A stretch of DNA of 64,000 nucleotides from Bacillus paramycoides (lineage in GTDB: Bacteria > Bacillota > Bacilli > Bacillales > Bacillaceae_G): the NCBI RefSeq assembly GCF_001884235.1, contig NZ_MAOI01000123.1, positions 1-64,000 on the forward strand, read 5' to 3'. Position numbers and translations under genes: made by a program. Below are positions 61,021-64,000 of this stretch, piece after piece. The first letter of the stretch is position 1, and the number at the start of each line of letters is the position of its first letter. Under the pieces are notes generated by a model, which worked only from the letters and a program-made list of their open reading frames with translations, was not told where the DNA came from and ran no database searches.

Positions 61021-62673
61021 TTATTCTGGCTTATTTGGAATATTAGGGTTTGGAACATAATCAGATTTGTAATCTTTATATTTTACTTCTGTTACCATTC
61101 CTGCTGAAGCATGGTGTAAATCATGACAGTGGAACATCCATTCACCTGGATTGTCTGCTACAAAGGCTACTTCATATTCTTCTCCTGGTTTTAAGTTCAA
61201 TGTATCTTTAACAATTGGAGAACCTTCTATCGGTTTTCCATCTTTACTTAATACTTGGAAGAAATGACCGTGTAAATGCATTGGGTGATCATCTGTTTTA
61301 GAGCGATTTACTAATTTTACTTTTACTAAGTCACCCTTTTTCACTGGAATTGGGTCGATATCCGGAAATACTTTTCCGTTTATTGTATATACCATTTCAT
61401 TTCCATTCATTTTCGTATTCAAGTCCATATTATATGTGGTAGTATACTGCTGGTCTAACGTGAAACTACCTAATTTTTTAGTACCGTATTTCGTCATATC
61501 TAATTTTGGTAATTTTCCTTTTTCATTTGCCTTGTCTTTCATCTCTTTGCTGCCATCATATTCAATAACAGCTTTCATTCCTTTTGTACCTTTATTTTCC
61601 GAATGGTCTTCAACATACCATTTCCCAGGATTGTTAGCTGTAAATTCAACATCATAACGTTCACCAGGTGCAATTGAAATTACTTTGTCCTTAATAACTT
61701 TTGGATCATTAATTGGTTGGCCATCTGTCGCAATGACTTTCATATCATGACCGTGAACATGTATATCATGTGATAGGTAACCAGCATTAACTAGTCGAAG
61801 TCGAACTTTCTCTCCCTTGTTCACTTTTAATGGTTCCACTAAACCACCGCTTTTACCATTGATAGTGAATAGGTCATACATACTCATATCATGACCTTCC
61901 ATCTTCATATTCCCATGATCCATACCCGCCATATTGCCGGAGTCTTTTTTATCACTGCCCATGTCCATACCGGAATGATCCATGCCTTTCATATCATCAT
62001 TCTTTTTCGTTCTTTCATTATCCTTAGATTTATTACCGTCTGCTTTTTCTGTTTTCCCTTTTGTCATTTCTTTTAACTGCTTATCAATTTCTTCTTTATC
62101 TGTTACCCATTCATCTAACATTAATGTGTAATCTTTATCATATTTTTCATTTGTATCTTCTACAACAAGAGCACCATACAAACCTCTATCTAGCTGATTT
62201 ACAGAATCTTGATGCGAGTGATACCAATACGTTCCTGGTACGTTTGCTTCGAATTCATAGATGAAACTTTTTCCAGACTCAACCGCATCTTGTGTCACGC
62301 CTGGAATTCCATCCATGTTATTCGGAACAGGATACCCATGCCAATGAATAGATACAGGTGCAGATAATTCATTTTTTAATGTCACTTTAACCTTTTCACC
62401 TTTTTTCACCCTAATTTCCGGCCCAGGAGATGAACCATTAAATGTCCAGACTGGAGCAATAACACCATTACTTAGCTTTTGCTTTTCTTCTTTCGCTATT
62501 AAAATGACTTCTGGTCCTTTTACAACTTTCAATGGTTTTGTAGCCGTTTCAGTCTGTTCTGCTTTTTTATCATTCATATTTTTATGATCATTTGTTATAT
62601 TTGTGGTCGCAGAACATGCAGTAATTAAAGATATTACAGAGACTATAACTGCTGTTAATACAAATCTCTTCAT
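61021..62673 (-). CDS. Multicopper oxidase lipoprotein
   Basis: The 550-residue enzyme has a lipoprotein signal with lipobox ITAC and is anchored outside the membrane. Three cupredoxin domains carry the copper ligands: HWHG and HSH early, HPMHLHGHFF and HCHDLHH late (Cys of type 1 copper). A Met/His-rich insertion at about 225-265 (MDHSGMDMG, MAGMDHGNMKMEG) resembles the copper-handling region of CueO. It probably oxidises Cu(I) or phenolic substrates. GGAGGGA lies before the ATG, and a dyad AAAATCAT-N8-ATGATTTT lies just upstream. Confidence 0.92.
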   Translation of the reverse strand: MKRFVLTAVIVSVISLITACSATTNITNDHKNMNDKKAEQTETATKPLKVVKGPEVILIAKEEKQKLSNGVIAPVWTFNGSSPGPEIRVKKGEKVKVTLKNELSAPVSIHWHGYPVPNNMDGIPGVTQDAVESGKSFIYEFEANVPGTYWYHSHQDSVNQLDRGLYGALVVEDTNEKYDKDYTLMLDEWVTDKEEIDKQLKEMTKGKTEKADGNKSKDNERTKKNDDMKGMDHSGMDMGSDKKDSGNMAGMDHGNMKMEGHDMSMYDLFTINGKSGGLVEPLKVNKGEKVRLRLVNAGYLSHDIHVHGHDMKVIATDGQPINDPKVIKDKVISIAPGERYDVEFTANNPGKWYVEDHSENKGTKGMKAVIEYDGSKEMKDKANEKGKLPKLDMTKYGTKKLGSFTLDQQYTTTYNMDLNTKMNGNEMVYTINGKVFPDIDPIPVKKGDLVKVKLVNRSKTDDHPMHLHGHFFQVLSKDGKPIEGSPIVKDTLNLKPGEEYEVAFVADNPGEWMFHCHDLHHASAGMVTEVKYKDYKSDYVPNPNIPNKPE

Positions 62674-62698
62674 GGTAAATCCCTCCTTTTTCTATTTC

Positions 62699-62722
62699 AA
62701 AATCATTATAGAAGATGATTTT
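62699..62722. promoter_or_regulatory. Dyad upstream of multicopper oxidase
   Basis: Perfect 8-base arms AAAATCAT and ATGATTTT around an 8-base centre, 26 bases before the start codon. Possible operator. Confidence 0.4.
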
Positions 62723-62755
62723 CAAGAAAATATGGAGATGTAAAATGAACAAAAT

Positions 62756-62781
62756 AAAAAGGCACCCAAAATTGAGCGCCT
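62756..62781 (-). terminator. Terminator of Xaa-Pro aminopeptidase gene
   Basis: Stem AGGCGCTC/GGGTGCCT with a T run on the minus strand, close to the stop at 62792. Confidence 0.65.
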
Positions 62782-62791
62782 CTTCTAATTA

Positions 62792-64000
62792 TTATTTCGT
62801 AACAACTTCATCTTCTTTTACATTCACATTATTTTCTCTCATAAACTCTTCAATCTCTTCAACTTCTCTAATGATATCTTTTGACAAGTTTTCATACCCA
62901 TCCTTTGTTACAAGAATATCATCTTCAATACGAATTCCAATTGATTCTTCTTCAATATATAGACCCGGTTCAATCGTAATGACCATACCTTCTTCTAATA
63001 CTCTATCTTTATATGTTCCTACATCATGCGTATCTAAACCAAGGAAGTGGCTGACACCATGATAATAATATTTAGTTAATTCCTCGTCTTCTTGAATTAA
63101 ACCAATTGCTTTACATTCTTCTGCTAGCACTTTTTTTGTATGTTCATTTAATGCAGCGAATTTTAAACCTGGCTTAATAAGTTCCGTTGTTTCTTTTAAT
63201 GCTTTTAACACTATATTATATATTTGTTTTTGGCGACTAGAGAATGTTCCAGTAGCTGGGAATGTGTAACTAATATCAGCATTATAGTAGTCTTTTTGAG
63301 CACCTAAATCGAGCAGTACTAAATCACTTTGCCCCACTTTTGCATCATTATCTTCATAATGCAACACAGTAGCATTTTTACCGCTCGCCAAAATTGTATT
63401 AAACGCATGATGTTTAATACCAGATGATTTCAGCGTAAAATCAAAATGAGCTTCTAATTCATATTCCATCATATCTGCTTTTGCATGCTTCAGTACGTTA
63501 TAAATGCCCTCTTTAGTAACAGCAATAGCTTCTTTTATGATTTCAATTTCTTCTTCTGTTTTAAACACTCGTAATTCACAAATGTTCGGATAAACATTTC
63601 CGATTGTAATGTGAGGATATTGTTCTCTTACATGTTTAGCAAACGCTAACGTTTTCGTCTCTATACCTTTCCACTCACGAAGCTCCAAATCTAAATTCAC
63701 ATGTTTCACATTTTCGGTGAAAAGTGTATTTGACATTGTTTTTTCAAAGCTCTCTATATATACAACTTTCTTTATACCTGATAATTTCTCTGCTTCTTCT
63801 TTAGAAACTGTTTTTCCAACCCACTTCTCAAGCACTGGATCTGATTTTTCAATGAAAAGAGTCTCTTCTACACTATTCCCAAACTTTTTTAGCATGAAAA
63901 TAACATTTGGCTCATTGATTCCCGTTAAGTAGTAAAAATTACGATTCGGTACAAATTTATAATGTGCATCAGCTGACATATGAGGTGCTTGTCCCGCAAA
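62792..64000 (-). CDS. pepP: Xaa-Pro aminopeptidase (M24B), 5' end outside window
   Basis: About 402 residues are visible and the frame runs off the end of the window (FAGQAPHMSADAHY at the edge), so the true start lies beyond 64000; about 25 N-terminal residues are probably missing. The pita-bread domain supplies the two-metal ligands: Asp in LLDLGAQ, Asp in YNADISYTF, His in GVSHFLGLDTHD, Glu in ITIEPGLY and Glu in IRIEDDILV. It removes N-terminal residues preceding proline in the cytosol. An N-terminal creatinase-like domain precedes it. Confidence 0.93.
   Translation of the reverse strand, partial: FAGQAPHMSADAHYKFVPNRNFYYLTGINEPNVIFMLKKFGNSVEETLFIEKSDPVLEKWVGKTVSKEEAEKLSGIKKVVYIESFEKTMSNTLFTENVKHVNLDLELREWKGIETKTLAFAKHVREQYPHITIGNVYPNICELRVFKTEEEIEIIKEAIAVTKEGIYNVLKHAKADMMEYELEAHFDFTLKSSGIKHHAFNTILASGKNATVLHYEDNDAKVGQSDLVLLDLGAQKDYYNADISYTFPATGTFSSRQKQIYNIVLKALKETTELIKPGLKFAALNEHTKKVLAEECKAIGLIQEDEELTKYYYHGVSHFLGLDTHDVGTYKDRVLEEGMVITIEPGLYIEEESIGIRIEDDILVTKDGYENLSKDIIREVEEIEEFMRENNVNVKEDEVVTK

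Overview
The window looks like chromosome of a Bacillus cereus group bacterium (cereus/anthracis/thuringiensis type). It is AT-rich and Gram-positive in style, with strong GGAGG-type ribosome binding sites, many GTG/TTG starts and intrinsic terminators after most units. Two proteins are specific to that group: the EntFM cell-wall protein and a BC1960-like peptidoglycan deacetylase. Most genes read on the minus strand. I see no rRNA, tRNA, prophage, insertion sequence or CRISPR array.

Layout. 1-560: a promoter and a T-box leader that read leftward out of the window. 0.5-9.1 kb: a flavin-binding oxidase-like protein, a Nudix hydrolase, an SdpI-like protein, a polysaccharide deacetylase, an aminoglycoside adenylyltransferase homologue, a methyltransferase remnant, an SDR reductase, a two-component pair and a BmrA-like exporter. 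9.3-17.2 kb: an alpha/beta hydrolase, entFM, a 56-aa protein, a nitroreductase, a D,D-carboxypeptidase, an LD-carboxypeptidase-like protein, a pair of small membrane transporters and a lipoprotein. 17.4-23.3 kb: cydABDC (cytochrome bd and its assembly exporter). 24-28 kb: a MarR/ring-cleaving dioxygenase/LLM oxidoreductase operon with two matching operators, and a divergent LysR/DUF4865 pair. 28.3-38.6 kb: a LivJGFHM importer next to a TetR/acyl-CoA ligase/MaoC/KAS III/NHL-propeller operon. 38.7-44.6 kb: a Zur-type CobW GTPase, an amine oxidase, ldh, an AI-2E family protein under a large palindrome, and a decayed amidase. 44.7-48.5 kb: an Rrf2/DsbA/nitroreductase unit and a LysR/EamA pair. 48.5-55.2 kb: YcnI/CopCD copper proteins, an epimerase, brnQ with a CodY-like box, an azoreductase and a BASS/ACR3-like transporter. 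55.4-57.4 kb: a YoaS/YozG-like regulator and membrane-protein module. 57.9-64 kb: topB, a His-tailed membrane protein, a multicopper oxidase lipoprotein and an incomplete Xaa-Pro aminopeptidase.

Themes. Several units pair a regulator with a repeated operator that can be read directly (MarR, Rrf2, LysR, Zur, CodY). Oxidative, electrophile and copper stress genes recur: azoreductase, two paralogous nitroreductases, ring-cleaving dioxygenase, DsbA-like protein, CopCD/YcnI and multicopper oxidase. Four small genes missed by length cut-offs (26, 28, 42 and 56 aa) have good ribosome binding sites and adjacent terminators. The least explained unit is the acyl-CoA/KAS III/NHL/Liv cluster at 28.3-38.6 kb. 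Its ketosynthase appears to have a Cys-His-His active site rather than the usual Cys-His-Asn.
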